A stretch of 53,125 bases of DNA from Ilumatobacter sp. (GTDB taxonomy: Bacteria > Actinomycetota > Acidimicrobiia > Acidimicrobiales > Ilumatobacteraceae): positions 1-53,125 of the forward strand of contig JABJAB010000060.1 in the NCBI GenBank assembly GCA_018666235.1, read 5' to 3'. The notes beneath the pieces were generated by a model. It did not search any database, was not told the origin of the DNA, and was given only the letters and a program-made list of their open reading frames with translations. Made by a program: the position numbers and the translations under genes. This document shows positions 40,924 through 49,695 of this stretch, in pieces. Every line of letters starts with the position of its first letter. Positions within the stretch are counted from its first letter, which is position 1.

Positions 40924-41631
40924 ATGGCAGGCGGACGAAACCCATGGATCACGGCACGGCGAACGCGGGCACTGCTCGTTGCCGTCACGGCAGTCGGCAC
41001 GATGACCGCGGTACTCGGCGTGACGACAGCGGGCGCAGCCGACGCCACAGCCAATTCGAGCAATCTGAGCGATGGGCCTGAAGACGTCACGTTGACAACT
41101 CCCGTCGCCGGTCTGACCACCGCCGCGCCGGCCACCACCACTGCACTCACGACCACCACACCCACCACCGCCACACCCACCACCGACGGCTGCGGCGCCA
41201 TCTGCGGACCGGCCCGGGTCGCGACCACCGTGCCTCAGCTGACCACCACGGCCGCTGCGACCACAACGGAATGCGGAGCCATCTGCGGACCAGCCAGCAT
41301 CGCCACCACACCACCAGCACCCACGGCGGCAGCAACCACAGCACCGACCGCAATGATCTCAGCAGCAAGCGGAACCACACCAGACACCGCCACAACCGAG
41401 CCGACCACCACCGACGCTGCGACCACCACGGAATGCGGAGCCATCTGCGGACCAGCCACTATCACCACCACACCACCAGCGCCCACGCCGGCAGCAAGCA
41501 CACCACCACCAGCTACACCGGCAACAGCAATGATCTCGGCGGCAAGCGGAACTACATCAGACCCCGCCACCATCCCTGACGATTCGCCGACAGCGTCGTC
41601 GGACATGCTCGCCGAGACCGTGGACTCGTGA
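40924..41631 (+). CDS. Secreted Thr/Ala/Pro-rich protein with three CGAICGP motifs, unknown
   Basis: A 235-residue protein of no family I recognise. The signal peptide runs to about residue 38 (RRTRALLVAVTAVGTMTAVLG then TTAGAAD). The rest is low-complexity Thr/Ala/Pro with three copies of C-G-A-I-C-G-P at residues 90-96, 117-123 and 171-177. All six cysteines lie in these pairs. The last two copies belong to a larger duplication that includes AMISAASGTT. The pattern suggests disulfide-closed turns on an extended, possibly glycosylated stalk. There is no anchor. The leaderless promoter sets the start. Confidence 0.72.
   Translation: MAGGRNPWITARRTRALLVAVTAVGTMTAVLGVTTAGAADATANSSNLSDGPEDVTLTTPVAGLTTAAPATTTALTTTTPTTATPTTDGCGAICGPARVATTVPQLTTTAAATTTECGAICGPASIATTPPAPTAAATTAPTAMISAASGTTPDTATTEPTTTDAATTTECGAICGPATITTTPPAPTPAASTPPPATPATAMISAASGTTSDPATIPDDSPTASSDMLAETVDS
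41259..41570 (+). repeat. Imperfect ~135-150 bp direct repeat inside the Thr-rich gene
   Basis: Copy 1 spans about 41259-41391 and copy 2 about 41421-41570; both begin near GGAATGCGGAGCCATCTGCG and both encode the CGAICGP to AMISAASGTT unit. Copy 2 has a short extra ACCACCACC-type insertion. A third, shorter relic starts near 41180. Confidence 0.85.
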
Positions 41632-41847
41632 CCTTTGGCTGCCGACGTCTTCTCGGTGGCTTCCTGATGCGACGCCCTGCAGTAGGCCATCGACGGACCC
41701 GCTGATCACGCCGCGGCGGTGCATCCCCTCGGTCGCAACAGCGCGGCGGATCTCCTGCCCGCGTCATCCTCGGTCGAGCACCCCGTCGCCCAGTCGTCGT
41801 TCAGACCATTGCAAGGGGGCGGAGACGCCCGCAGCGCTCTGACGGGG

Positions 41848-43053
41848 TCAGGGCAGCGTCGATGAGGTCGACGGCACCGACGACGTGGTCGTCGTGGTCG
41901 TCGTGGTCGGCACCGGCTTCGTCGTGGTCGGCGTCGGGGCAGCAGTTGTCGGTGGGGCGATGGTGGTCGTGGTCGTCGACGTCGTCGACGTGGTCGACGT
42001 CGTCGACGTGGTGGTCGTCGTGGCGTTGGGGTCGGCGTAGTCGAACGACGGCAACGACTCACGGTCGGTCACCTGCTCGGGTTCCTTCTCACCGTTCCAC
42101 ACCAGAATCCGCTCACCGATGTCGACCACGTCTTGGAAGTAGACCGAGATGTGCATCGGGAGACGCACGCAGCCATGTGATGCCGGGCGATTCGGAACGT
42201 TCTCGGCCCCGTGCACCGCAATGCCGTAGTTGAAGTACACCGGATCCCACATGCCGCCCAGCGGGCTCACACGCTTGCCCTTGACCTGGCGGTCATACGT
42301 GAACACGCCGCCGGGCGTCTTGGACAGCGCACACACCTGCTTGGTGACGGGTTCTTCAAGCTCTCGACCTTGTGCGTCGGTGTCGTAGGTCGCCGTCTCG
42401 CAGTACTCCTTGGGAGATCCATCCGGATTGATTTCACCAGAAGAGATGTGGGAGATGAGTGCAGGTTTGTCCTCCTGGAACGCAATCAACACTTGCTCGG
42501 GCAGGTAGACCTCGGTGTGGTCGGCCTGACCATTGGTCGGCCGTCGCGGTGTGATCGCCAACTCCGGGTCGCGCAACAGATCCCACGAATCAGTGGTGAT
42601 CGCGCCAGTCGCTTCAGTACGCGGCGTCTTCAACACCAACTTCTCGAATGCCCAGACGGATTGTGTCGTGAGCGTGCCGAAGATCCCATCGGCCGGGCCC
42701 GGATCAAAACCGAGGTCGACCAGACGCTCCTGCAGCATTTTGACGTCGTCGCCCACCAGGCCCTGCTTGAGCGTCCGGGTCACCGGCGGAAGCGTCGGCT
42801 CGGCGTCACTCACGGTTGGCGGCACCCCGACAGTGGTCGTCGATTCGGCGCCCACGGTCAGTGGTCCGATCGAGCCCGAAGCGACCTCGGTGTTCGACGA
42901 GTCGGCCGACGATCCGCCGCGACCGCCGACAAACCCGATGCCGAGAATCAAAGCGATCAAGCCGACCGCGATGAAGATCGGGGCGCGGTTCGTCACCTCA
43001 GAAGATTCTGCCGACTGATGGGCAGAGCGGGGAGAGCGGGGTGGTGAAGACAT
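41848..43053 (-). CDS. L,D-transpeptidase (YkuD) with peptidoglycan-binding domain
   Basis: A 401-residue cell-wall crosslinking enzyme. A cytoplasmic tail and membrane anchor (residues 24-44) are followed by a PG_binding_1 domain (about 93-160, LKQGLVGDDVKMLQERLVDLGF). The YkuD catalytic domain has IAVHG and ASHGCVRLP (catalytic C295). A Thr/Pro/Ser tail of about 55 residues ends the protein. Family members form 3-3 crosslinks or attach proteins to peptidoglycan. It is convergent with the Thr-rich secreted protein and shares its low-complexity style. Confidence 0.92.
   Translation of the reverse strand: MSSPPRSPRSAHQSAESSEVTNRAPIFIAVGLIALILGIGFVGGRGGSSADSSNTEVASGSIGPLTVGAESTTTVGVPPTVSDAEPTLPPVTRTLKQGLVGDDVKMLQERLVDLGFDPGPADGIFGTLTTQSVWAFEKLVLKTPRTEATGAITTDSWDLLRDPELAITPRRPTNGQADHTEVYLPEQVLIAFQEDKPALISHISSGEINPDGSPKEYCETATYDTDAQGRELEEPVTKQVCALSKTPGGVFTYDRQVKGKRVSPLGGMWDPVYFNYGIAVHGAENVPNRPASHGCVRLPMHISVYFQDVVDIGERILVWNGEKEPEQVTDRESLPSFDYADPNATTTTTSTTSTTSTTSTTTTTIAPPTTAAPTPTTTKPVPTTTTTTTTSSVPSTSSTLP
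41880..42022 (-). repeat. Low-complexity GTCGTC/GACGTG repeats encoding the Thr tail
   Basis: Tandem trinucleotide-like units (GTCGTCGACGTGGTCGAC and similar) encode TTTTTS/TTSTTS runs at the transpeptidase C-terminus. The repetition comes from the codons of the tail and does not indicate a CRISPR array or binding-site array. Confidence 0.75.
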
Positions 43054-43089
43054 AGTGCAACGTTGGGGTCGGACTCAGAGGTCAATGAA

Positions 43090-43095
43090 ATATTA
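43090..43095 (-). promoter_or_regulatory. Possible -10 element TAATAT for the L,D-transpeptidase gene
   Basis: Minus-strand TAATAT about 36 nt upstream of the ATG at 43053, in an AT-rich patch; it would give a short leader. Confidence 0.4.
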
Positions 43096-43180
43096 CTGGT
43101 GCGAGGATCGCCAGATTCGTCGGGTTGCCCAGATTATTGAGGCATTTCCGGCGATCTCGCCCAGTTGGATAACGCGGTCC

Positions 43181-44752
43181 TCAGACCGCCCGGACGTCGA
43201 ACGCCTCGGGGCCGTTACGGCCGTCGCGAACCTCAAACGAGACGCGGTGGTTGTTGTCAAGCGTGCGGTACGGCTGATCGTCGTTCTCGCTCTGATTGCC
43301 GTCGTTCTTCCGGCTCGCTCCGACAAGAATGTTGGTGTAGTGGACGAAGAGGTCCTTGCCACCGTTGTCGGGAACGACAAAGCCATAGCCCCGGCCGGCG
43401 TTGAAGAACTTCACGGTGCCGTCGCCTTTGCTCATGTCCGGAGCAGGTGCGGCGGTCGGTGCTTCGGTGTCGAAGCGATCATCGCGCTTGCGTTCGCGCT
43501 TTGCCTTGGGCTGTTGACGCGGTTCGCGCGCTTCGCGCTCCGGTGTCTCTTCGCGACGCATCGAGATTGGGGGGTCGATCAGCGCTGCGATGTCAGGATC
43601 GGTGAGCGGCTCGTCCAACCCGATTGCACGCTGCAACTTGCGAGCGTCCTTCTTCTGACTGCCTTCAAGCAGCGACACGACCGTGCCGCTGTCGCCAGCA
43701 CGAGCAGTACGGCCCGAACGGTGCACGTATGTGGAGTTCTCCGCCGGCGGGTCGTAGTGAATGACGCAGTTGACACCGTTGACGTGGATGCCACGGGCGG
43801 CGACGTCGGTGGCGATCAGTGCCGCTGCCTTGCCTTGCTTGAAGGCTGCGAGCGCGCGGTCACGCTGCCCCTGGCTCCGGCCACCATGAATTGGCTCGGC
43901 CTGCACACCCTGCTTGCCGAGTTGCTTGGCCAAACGATCAGCGCCGTGACGGGTACGTGTGAACACGATGGTCGAACCCATTTTGTTAATGACCTGAGCC
44001 GACACTTCTTGACGCTTCTCACGGGCGGTCACCCAGAACTTGTGATCGGCGAGGCTCATGTCCGGGCCCTTGGGGCCAACTTCGTGGCGCACTGGGTTGT
44101 GTTGGAAGTCTGCAACGAGCTTGGCGACCGGGCCATCGAGGGTTGCAGAGAACAGCAGCACCTGACGGCGAGTTGCGGTCTCGCCGACGATGCGACGAAC
44201 TGAAGGCAAGAAGCCCATGTCGGCCATCTGGTCGGCTTCGTCGATGACGACGGTGGTGACATCGCGCAGGTCAATAGCGCCCATCTGCATCAGATCTTCG
44301 AGACGTCCGGGGCAGGCGACGATCAGCTCGGTGCCCTTGTCGAGCGCCTTGCGTTGGTTGCCGTAGCCCACTCCGCCATAAACGGACGCGGCCCAGTGGC
44401 CGGCGGCCTTACAGAACGGGTTCAGCTCGGCCATGATCTGCTCGGCGAGCTCACGGGTCGGTGCGAGCACCAGGGCCGTCGGGCGGCGGGGCTTGGCGTC
44501 GGTCAGACCGGCCACGAGGGGAAGCCCGAAACCGAGCGTCTTGCCCGATCCGGTCGGAGCGCGACCAGCAACGTCGCGGCCAGCGAGAGCGTCGGGGATC
44601 ACGGCAGCTTGGATCGGGAACGCGTCGTACTTACCCTGCGCGTGGAGGCGCTCCAGCATCGATGCTGGCAGGCCCAAGTCGGCGAACGGGACGGCTGGTC
44701 CGTCGGTGGTGGAGAGGTCGGTCGCGCGCGGCGCGTCGTCGGTCATGGTCAT
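43181..44752 (-). CDS. DEAD-box RNA helicase fused to a C-terminal cold-shock domain
   Basis: A 523-residue protein. The helicase core has the Q motif, APTGSGKT (I), PTRELAEQI (Ia), VIDEADQMADMGF (II, DEAD), SAT (III), then HGGRSQGQRDRALAAF, ATDVAARGIHV and HRSGRTARAG. After a charged linker, residues 445-523 form a cold-shock domain: GTVKFFNAGRGYGFVVP and KDLFVHYTNI (RNP1/RNP2-like) with a charged loop insertion before HRVSFEVRDGRNG. Both parts bind RNA, so the fusion probably unwinds structured RNA and holds it open, perhaps in the cold. Upstream are 196 bp of divergent spacer. Confidence 0.93.
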   Translation of the reverse strand: MTMTDDAPRATDLSTTDGPAVPFADLGLPASMLERLHAQGKYDAFPIQAAVIPDALAGRDVAGRAPTGSGKTLGFGLPLVAGLTDAKPRRPTALVLAPTRELAEQIMAELNPFCKAAGHWAASVYGGVGYGNQRKALDKGTELIVACPGRLEDLMQMGAIDLRDVTTVVIDEADQMADMGFLPSVRRIVGETATRRQVLLFSATLDGPVAKLVADFQHNPVRHEVGPKGPDMSLADHKFWVTAREKRQEVSAQVINKMGSTIVFTRTRHGADRLAKQLGKQGVQAEPIHGGRSQGQRDRALAAFKQGKAAALIATDVAARGIHVNGVNCVIHYDPPAENSTYVHRSGRTARAGDSGTVVSLLEGSQKKDARKLQRAIGLDEPLTDPDIAALIDPPISMRREETPEREAREPRQQPKAKRERKRDDRFDTEAPTAAPAPDMSKGDGTVKFFNAGRGYGFVVPDNGGKDLFVHYTNILVGASRKNDGNQSENDDQPYRTLDNNHRVSFEVRDGRNGPEAFDVRAV

Positions 44753-44948
44753 GTATTTGCCTCGGATTCGAGTTGTCGATTCTGTTCAAAACAGCGCTGG
44801 GCCGGAACAGAAGACACAATCCGAAAGCGCTCACCGGCCGGAAATTCGACCGGAGCGATGTCCAAGCTATCGGGATCCGCCTCGCTCCCCCTGTGCGATC
44901 CGACACGTCCGGACAACGATCGCCATCCATGCCTGCGAGAATGGCGCC

Positions 44949-45854
44949 ATGCGCCTCGGGATGAGTATCACGAGCGGGTACCCGGGACTCGACGGGACCG
45001 CTGCGGTTGGCTCACTCCTCGAGCGAGGTCGTGTCGCATCGCAGGCCGGGCTCGACCATCTGACCCTCGGTGATCAGCATGCAACTGGATCGTTCTCCTA
45101 CGTCCAGAACGTGCCAGCGATTGGTCGAATCATGGCCGATTGGCCGCGTGACAAACCGATCGGCCTCCTCCTGCTCCTCCCCCTCTGGAACCCGGTGATC
45201 GCTGCGGAACAGATCGGCACGCTGGCAGCCATGAGCGACGCACCGTTCATCGTGCAGACCGGCATTGGGTCCGGCGCCGGGCAGTTCGACGCGCTCGGTG
45301 CCGACCTGTCGAGCCGCGGTCGAATCACTGACGCTTCGATCACCGCCATGAAGGAGCTGTTTGCTGGCAAGCAGGTCACTGCGCCCGATTTCGACATCAT
45401 CGACGCGTCGATCAGCCCTCGACCGCCTCAGCCCGTCGAGTGGTGGATCGGCTCGGGCGTCGCGCCTGCTGCGATCGATCGAGCGGCACGCGAGGGAGAT
45501 GCTTGGTACACGTCTCCCGGCCTCGACGGAGATGCACTTGCAGTGGCGGCCGACAGCTATCGATCAGCCTGTGAGCGTCATGGGCGCACACCACGAATCG
45601 CGCTGCGACGCGACATTCTGGTCGGCGACGATCACGATGCGACGGTCCGTCTCGCGCGCTCGGTCATCGAACGCGGCTACCGCGGCATGGACACCCAGAT
45701 CATCGCTGGCGGCGTCGAGCACGTCGCCGAGCGAATGGCATCATTCGAGTCAATCAACGTCGACGACATCGTTGCCCGCACCATCACTGTCGATCAATCG
45801 ACGGCGCTCCGAAGTATCGAACTACTGGCCGACGTCCGAGCCGCGATCGCTTGA
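44949..45854 (+). CDS. LLM class flavin-dependent oxidoreductase
   Basis: A 301-residue luciferase-like (alpha/beta)8-barrel oxidoreductase. Family features include the early TSGYPGLDG segment, DHLTLGDQHATGSFSYVQNV, a barrel strand IGLLLLLPLWNPVIAAEQIGTLA and the FIVQTGIGSGAGQFDALG phosphate-binding region. The cofactor (FMN or F420) cannot be told from the sequence. The ATG at 44949 is 6 nt after GAGAAT, so it may be leaderless. It stands 52 bp upstream of the CoA-transferase gene. Confidence 0.85.
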   Translation: MRLGMSITSGYPGLDGTAAVGSLLERGRVASQAGLDHLTLGDQHATGSFSYVQNVPAIGRIMADWPRDKPIGLLLLLPLWNPVIAAEQIGTLAAMSDAPFIVQTGIGSGAGQFDALGADLSSRGRITDASITAMKELFAGKQVTAPDFDIIDASISPRPPQPVEWWIGSGVAPAAIDRAAREGDAWYTSPGLDGDALAVAADSYRSACERHGRTPRIALRRDILVGDDHDATVRLARSVIERGYRGMDTQIIAGGVEHVAERMASFESINVDDIVARTITVDQSTALRSIELLADVRAAIA

Positions 45855-45906
45855 CGACGGGTCGACGGGACTCGCCTCATCGGCTCGACATCGGCAACCA
45901 TGGAGT

Positions 45907-47121
45907 ATGGCGTCCCCGCTGCACGGCATCCGTGTCCTCGATTTCACTCGCGTTCTCTCGGGACCGCATTGCACGCGCATGTTGCACGACATGGGCGCAG
46001 ACGTCATCAAGATCGAACCGCCCGCTGGCGATCTCACCCGCTTCTCCTCGCCGCGTCGCAACGGATTGTCGAGCTACTTCGTGCAACAGAACGCCGGCAA
46101 GCGAAACGTCAGCATCGACTTGGCCACGCCCGAGGGTGTTGCCATCGTGCTCGAACTTGTCGATCATGCAGACGTCCTGGTCGAGAACTACCGCCCCGGC
46201 GTGATGGAACGACTCGGCCTCAGCGCCGAGGTGGTCCGGGCGCGCAACCCGCGGCTGATCTACGCGTCGCTGTCGGGGTACGGCCAGACCGGACCGTGGG
46301 TTCACCGGCGTGCTTTCGCTCCGGTCGTCGAAGCCGAGGCGGGGATCGTCGCGTCGCAGGGCAACGCCCGCGGTGGCGACTACGCCAAGGATCCCCACAG
46401 CCATGCCGACGTGTACACGGGCATGGAGACAGCGGCCGCAATTTTGGCCGCGCTCTACCAACGCGAACACACCGGTGTCGGCCAACTCCTCGACGTGTCG
46501 ATGGCCGAGACGATGCTCTATGTCAACGAGCATCTGCACGACGCGATGTGGCCCGATGACGTGGACCCCAACGCCATCCGCAGTTTCCGTCCAGGCGACT
46601 ACATCGTGATGGAGATCGGAAGCGGCGAGCGCTACATCGTCAGCGGCCACCCGGCCGAACGAGGAACCTTCGACCTCTTCCTGGCGGCAATGGGCCGCGC
46701 CGATCTCGCCAACGATGATCGTTTCGGCTCCGTCGCGAGTCGCATCGAGCACTACGCCGAACTCAGCCAGATCATCCTCGAGTTCTCACGGTCGGTCCCC
46801 GACGCCGAGACATTCGAGCGGGTCTTCGCTGAGGCAGGGTTGGCAACGGGACAGGTCCGCCAGCCTGGCGAGCTCGCCGACACCGACTGGGCGATCGAAC
46901 GCGGCGCGACTGTCGAGATCGACGATCGCGCCGGCGGAACAGTGCGCGTGCCGAACGTGCCCTGGCGCTTCTCCGACTCCCCTGACGTCGGTGTGTCGGG
47001 CATCCCCAAGTACCGCGGCGAAGACAACCGGACTCTGCTCGTGGAGTTACTCGACTACGACGCCGAACGGCTCGACCAGCTCGAATCGGACGGCGTCCTC
47101 TCGAGCCGCTTGCCCTCGTGA
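45907..47121 (+). CDS. CaiB/BaiF family (class III) CoA-transferase
   Basis: A 404-residue family III CoA-transferase moving CoA between carboxylic acids. LHGIRVLDFTRVLSGPHCTRML and GADVIKIEPP form the first Rossmann-like region, followed by NYRPGVMERLGL and YASLSGYGQTGP. The catalytic aspartate is D168 in HADVYTGMETAAAILAAL, matching the formyl-CoA transferase site. The substrate acid is unknown. Its stop overlaps the DNA ligase start by 4 bp (GTGA). Confidence 0.9.
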   Translation: MASPLHGIRVLDFTRVLSGPHCTRMLHDMGADVIKIEPPAGDLTRFSSPRRNGLSSYFVQQNAGKRNVSIDLATPEGVAIVLELVDHADVLVENYRPGVMERLGLSAEVVRARNPRLIYASLSGYGQTGPWVHRRAFAPVVEAEAGIVASQGNARGGDYAKDPHSHADVYTGMETAAAILAALYQREHTGVGQLLDVSMAETMLYVNEHLHDAMWPDDVDPNAIRSFRPGDYIVMEIGSGERYIVSGHPAERGTFDLFLAAMGRADLANDDRFGSVASRIEHYAELSQIILEFSRSVPDAETFERVFAEAGLATGQVRQPGELADTDWAIERGATVEIDDRAGGTVRVPNVPWRFSDSPDVGVSGIPKYRGEDNRTLLVELLDYDAERLDQLESDGVLSSRLPS

Positions 47122-48029
47122 CGCTGACATTCCCGGTGCTGCCGATGAAGGCAGCGATGGGAACACTGCCTGCCGCCGCCGACGGGTGGGCGTACGAGAT
47201 CAAATGGGACGGCTACCGCACCCTCATCTTCGTCGACGGGCCGAACGTGCGATTGCAGAGTGCCTCCGGAAAGGACGTCACGCACCGCTGGCCGGAATTC
47301 TCCGACTTGGCCGGCTCCATCAATGCGTCGACCGCGATTCTCGACGCCGAGCTTGTCGTCTTCGATGACCACGGTCGACCCGACTTCGGACTGGTCCAGC
47401 AGAGTGGGTTCGGCACTGATCGCGAGGCGGTGCTGCACGTGTTCGACGTGTTATCAATCGACCGCACCGACACGATCGGACTTGCCTACCTCGATCGACG
47501 GCGGCTGCTCGAAGCGTTGGTCGAGCCCGGCGACAACTGGTTGATTCCGGCACACCGCGTCGGCGACGGCACCGCGCTTCTTGCAGCCACTGCGGCGCAA
47601 CAGCTCGAGGGAGTCATCGCCAAACGGGTCGATTCGGTGTACCGCCCGGGCACCCGAGCCAAGGACTGGATCAAGATCAAGAATCGCACGGTTGTCGAGT
47701 TGGTCGTCGGCGGCTACACCGAGGGCACCGGTCACCGAGCGGGCACCTTCGGAGCGTTGTTGCTCGGCCGGCCCGACGGCAACGCCCTTGCCTTTGCTGG
47801 CGGCGTCGGCACCGGCTTCACCCACGACGCGTTGGACTCGATCGCAGCACAGCTCCGCGCCATCGAGACCGAGTCGTCTCCGTTCGCCACCCTGCCGCCG
47901 GCCAAACATCGTCAACGCGCGCACTGGATCGAACCAACGTTGACTGCCGTCGTCGAGATCGCCGAGTTCACCAACGACGGCTTAGTTCGGCACGCCAGCT
48001 TCATCAGCCTTTCCGACATGGCAGGCTGA
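47118..48029 (+). CDS. ATP-dependent DNA ligase (LigC/LigD ligase-domain type)
   Basis: A 303-residue ligase with nucleotidyltransferase motif I EIKWDGYR (adenylated lysine K29), motif III-like VLHVFDVLS, motif IV EGVIAKR and motif V KDWIKIKN, followed by an OB-fold domain (VVGGYTEGTGHR and GTFGALLLG). It is small, and lacks the polymerase and phosphoesterase domains of full LigD, so it is a stand-alone ligase probably for nick or NHEJ-type repair. No Ku gene is nearby. It overlaps the CoA-transferase gene and precedes kynU by 5 bp, so these unrelated functions share a transcript. Confidence 0.9.
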   Translation: MTLTFPVLPMKAAMGTLPAAADGWAYEIKWDGYRTLIFVDGPNVRLQSASGKDVTHRWPEFSDLAGSINASTAILDAELVVFDDHGRPDFGLVQQSGFGTDREAVLHVFDVLSIDRTDTIGLAYLDRRRLLEALVEPGDNWLIPAHRVGDGTALLAATAAQQLEGVIAKRVDSVYRPGTRAKDWIKIKNRTVVELVVGGYTEGTGHRAGTFGALLLGRPDGNALAFAGGVGTGFTHDALDSIAAQLRAIETESSPFATLPPAKHRQRAHWIEPTLTAVVEIAEFTNDGLVRHASFISLSDMAG

Positions 48030-48034
48030 GCACG

Positions 48035-49213
48035 ATGCCGATCGATCGCCACGACGCTGAACGTCTCGACGCGCGCGACCCGCTCGCGCAGTGGCGCCAC
48101 GAGTTCGTGATTCCCGATCCCGCCCTGATCTATCTCGATGGGAACTCGCTCGGCATGACACCGAAACGCACCGTGGCCGCCCTCCACACTGCGGTCGAAC
48201 AGCAGTGGGCCGGCGACCTGATCACGTCATGGTGGGAACACGACTGGCTGGACCTGCCGCTCTCGGTCGGCGATCAGTTGGCTCCGCTCCTCGGGATGGG
48301 CTCCGGCGAAGTCGCTGTTCACGACTCGACGACCGTCGGCATCTTTCAGCTGATCAACGTGGCGCTCGATCTTGCTCCTGAACGAAGCGCTCCGCCGGTC
48401 ATTGCCTTCGAACCGAGTGAATTCCCCACCGACCGCTACGCCGCCGAGGGCGTTGCTCGTCTGCGCGGGGGCTCTGTCCGCATCGGGCTCGACGACCTGA
48501 CGGGCGTGGACGTCATCATTCGGTCCATGGTCGACTACCGGACCGCCGAGATCGCGGACGTCGCAGCTGAGACCGAGCGCGCAGGGTCCGCGGGTGCGGT
48601 GACGGTGTGGGACCTGTCGCACGCCGTCGGAATACTCGACCTCGACCTGCCTGCACTCGGCGTCGAACTCGCCGTCGGCTGCACCTACAAATTCCTCAAC
48701 GGAGGTCCCGGAGCGCCGGCGTTCACGGCAATCGCAACCCACCTGCACGATCGAGTGACTCAACCAATCTGGGGTTGGTTCGGCCAGACCGACCAGTTCG
48801 CCATGGACGACCCGTTTGAACCGCGTCCGGGCATCGGGCGCATGCTGCACGGTACGCCCGGCGTCCTGGGCCTCGTCGGCGCACGCGAAGGCATCTCGCT
48901 CACTGCAGCCGCCGGAATCGTCGCGATCGCTGCCAAGGGTCGCCAGCTCACGCGGTTCGGCATCGAGTTGGCCGATGAGATCGGCCTCGCAACCAACACG
49001 CCCCGAGACGACCGTCGTCGAGGCGGTCACGTGTCGATCCTTCATCCCGACGCAACCCGTCTCCAAGCAGAGCTCGCCGCGCGCAAGGTCATTGTCGACA
49101 AGCGCGAGCCCAACGTACTGCGCCTCGGCATGTCGCCATTGACCACACGGTTCACCGACGTCTTCGACGCACTCACCCTCCTCGCCGACCTCGCTGCCAA
49201 CAACGCCGTCTGA
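48035..49213 (+). CDS. kynU: Kynureninase
   Basis: A 392-residue PLP enzyme that cleaves kynurenine or 3-hydroxykynurenine to anthranilate or 3-hydroxyanthranilate and alanine. Hallmarks are YLDGNSLGMTPK near residue 32, the WDLSHAVGILDLDL aspartate motif, the PLP lysine K219 in GCTYKFLNGGPGAPAF, WGWFGQTDQFAMDD and the C-terminal RLGMSPLTTRFTDV. No tryptophan dioxygenase or kynurenine formamidase is in the window, so the rest of the pathway must lie elsewhere. Confidence 0.93.
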   Translation: MPIDRHDAERLDARDPLAQWRHEFVIPDPALIYLDGNSLGMTPKRTVAALHTAVEQQWAGDLITSWWEHDWLDLPLSVGDQLAPLLGMGSGEVAVHDSTTVGIFQLINVALDLAPERSAPPVIAFEPSEFPTDRYAAEGVARLRGGSVRIGLDDLTGVDVIIRSMVDYRTAEIADVAAETERAGSAGAVTVWDLSHAVGILDLDLPALGVELAVGCTYKFLNGGPGAPAFTAIATHLHDRVTQPIWGWFGQTDQFAMDDPFEPRPGIGRMLHGTPGVLGLVGAREGISLTAAAGIVAIAAKGRQLTRFGIELADEIGLATNTPRDDRRRGGHVSILHPDATRLQAELAARKVIVDKREPNVLRLGMSPLTTRFTDVFDALTLLADLAANNAV

Positions 49214-49313
49214 CGCTGCCCACGTTCCGTGAGGAATGGGATGGGATCCGCGACACCCCAGATCCCCTCGGAAACGCGGTTGCTCGACACCGCAGTGACG
49301 GCAGAATGGGGTC

Positions 49314-49661
49314 ATGAGCGTCGTCAAGATCAATGCCATCACGATTCCCGAGGGCATGGGCCCACAGCTCGAGGGCCGGTTCGCCGGCCGAGCCAAAATG
49401 GTCGAGGCATTCGATGGCTTTGAAGATTTCCAGCTGTTGCGCCCGACCGAAGGCGAAGAGCGATACTTCGTCTACACCCGCTGGGCCTCCGAAGCGCACT
49501 TCCAAGCGTGGATGGACAGCCAAGACTTCAGCAAGGGACACGGGAGCGGCCAGGCCGACGGCAACACGGCACCCGACGGCGAGCAAGCGCGCAAGCCCGT
49601 CGCCCAAGGCGCTGACCTCATGTCGTTCGACGTCGTCGAGCACGTCATCAAAGGAAGCTGA
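49314..49661 (+). CDS. MhuD/IsdG-type heme-degrading monooxygenase
   Basis: A 115-residue protein aligning by eye with mycobacterial MhuD along its whole length: MSVVKINAITIP at the start, GFEDFQLLRPTEGEERYFVYTRW in the middle, and LMSFDVVEHV at the end. The key residues are present: N7, W66 and a histidine at 76 in KGHG, one position from MhuD H75. MhuD opens heme to mycobilin and releases iron without CO. A roughly 12-residue insertion follows the histidine. CAGAAT lies 6 nt before the ATG, so it may be leaderless. It could serve iron acquisition. Confidence 0.85.
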   Translation: MSVVKINAITIPEGMGPQLEGRFAGRAKMVEAFDGFEDFQLLRPTEGEERYFVYTRWASEAHFQAWMDSQDFSKGHGSGQADGNTAPDGEQARKPVAQGADLMSFDVVEHVIKGS

Positions 49662-49680
49662 GTCCGGGCGCACCGGCCAG

Positions 49681-49686
49681 TAACCT
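49681..49686 (+). promoter_or_regulatory. -10 element TAACCT for lysC
   Basis: TAACCT ends 9 nt before the GTG at 49696, the same hexamer as in front of tmk. The predicted start is within 2-3 nt of the GTG. Confidence 0.6.
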
Positions 49687-49695
49687 CTCTTTCTC

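Noticed and set aside
41880..42022. CRISPR-like array
   Set aside because: The repeats are short GTCGTC/GACGTG codon runs encoding a Thr/Ser tail inside a gene; there are no regular spacers or cas genes.
43055..44203. 382-codon open frame on the plus strand
   Set aside because: Antisense to the DEAD-box helicase gene; hydrophobic stretches arise from reversed codons.
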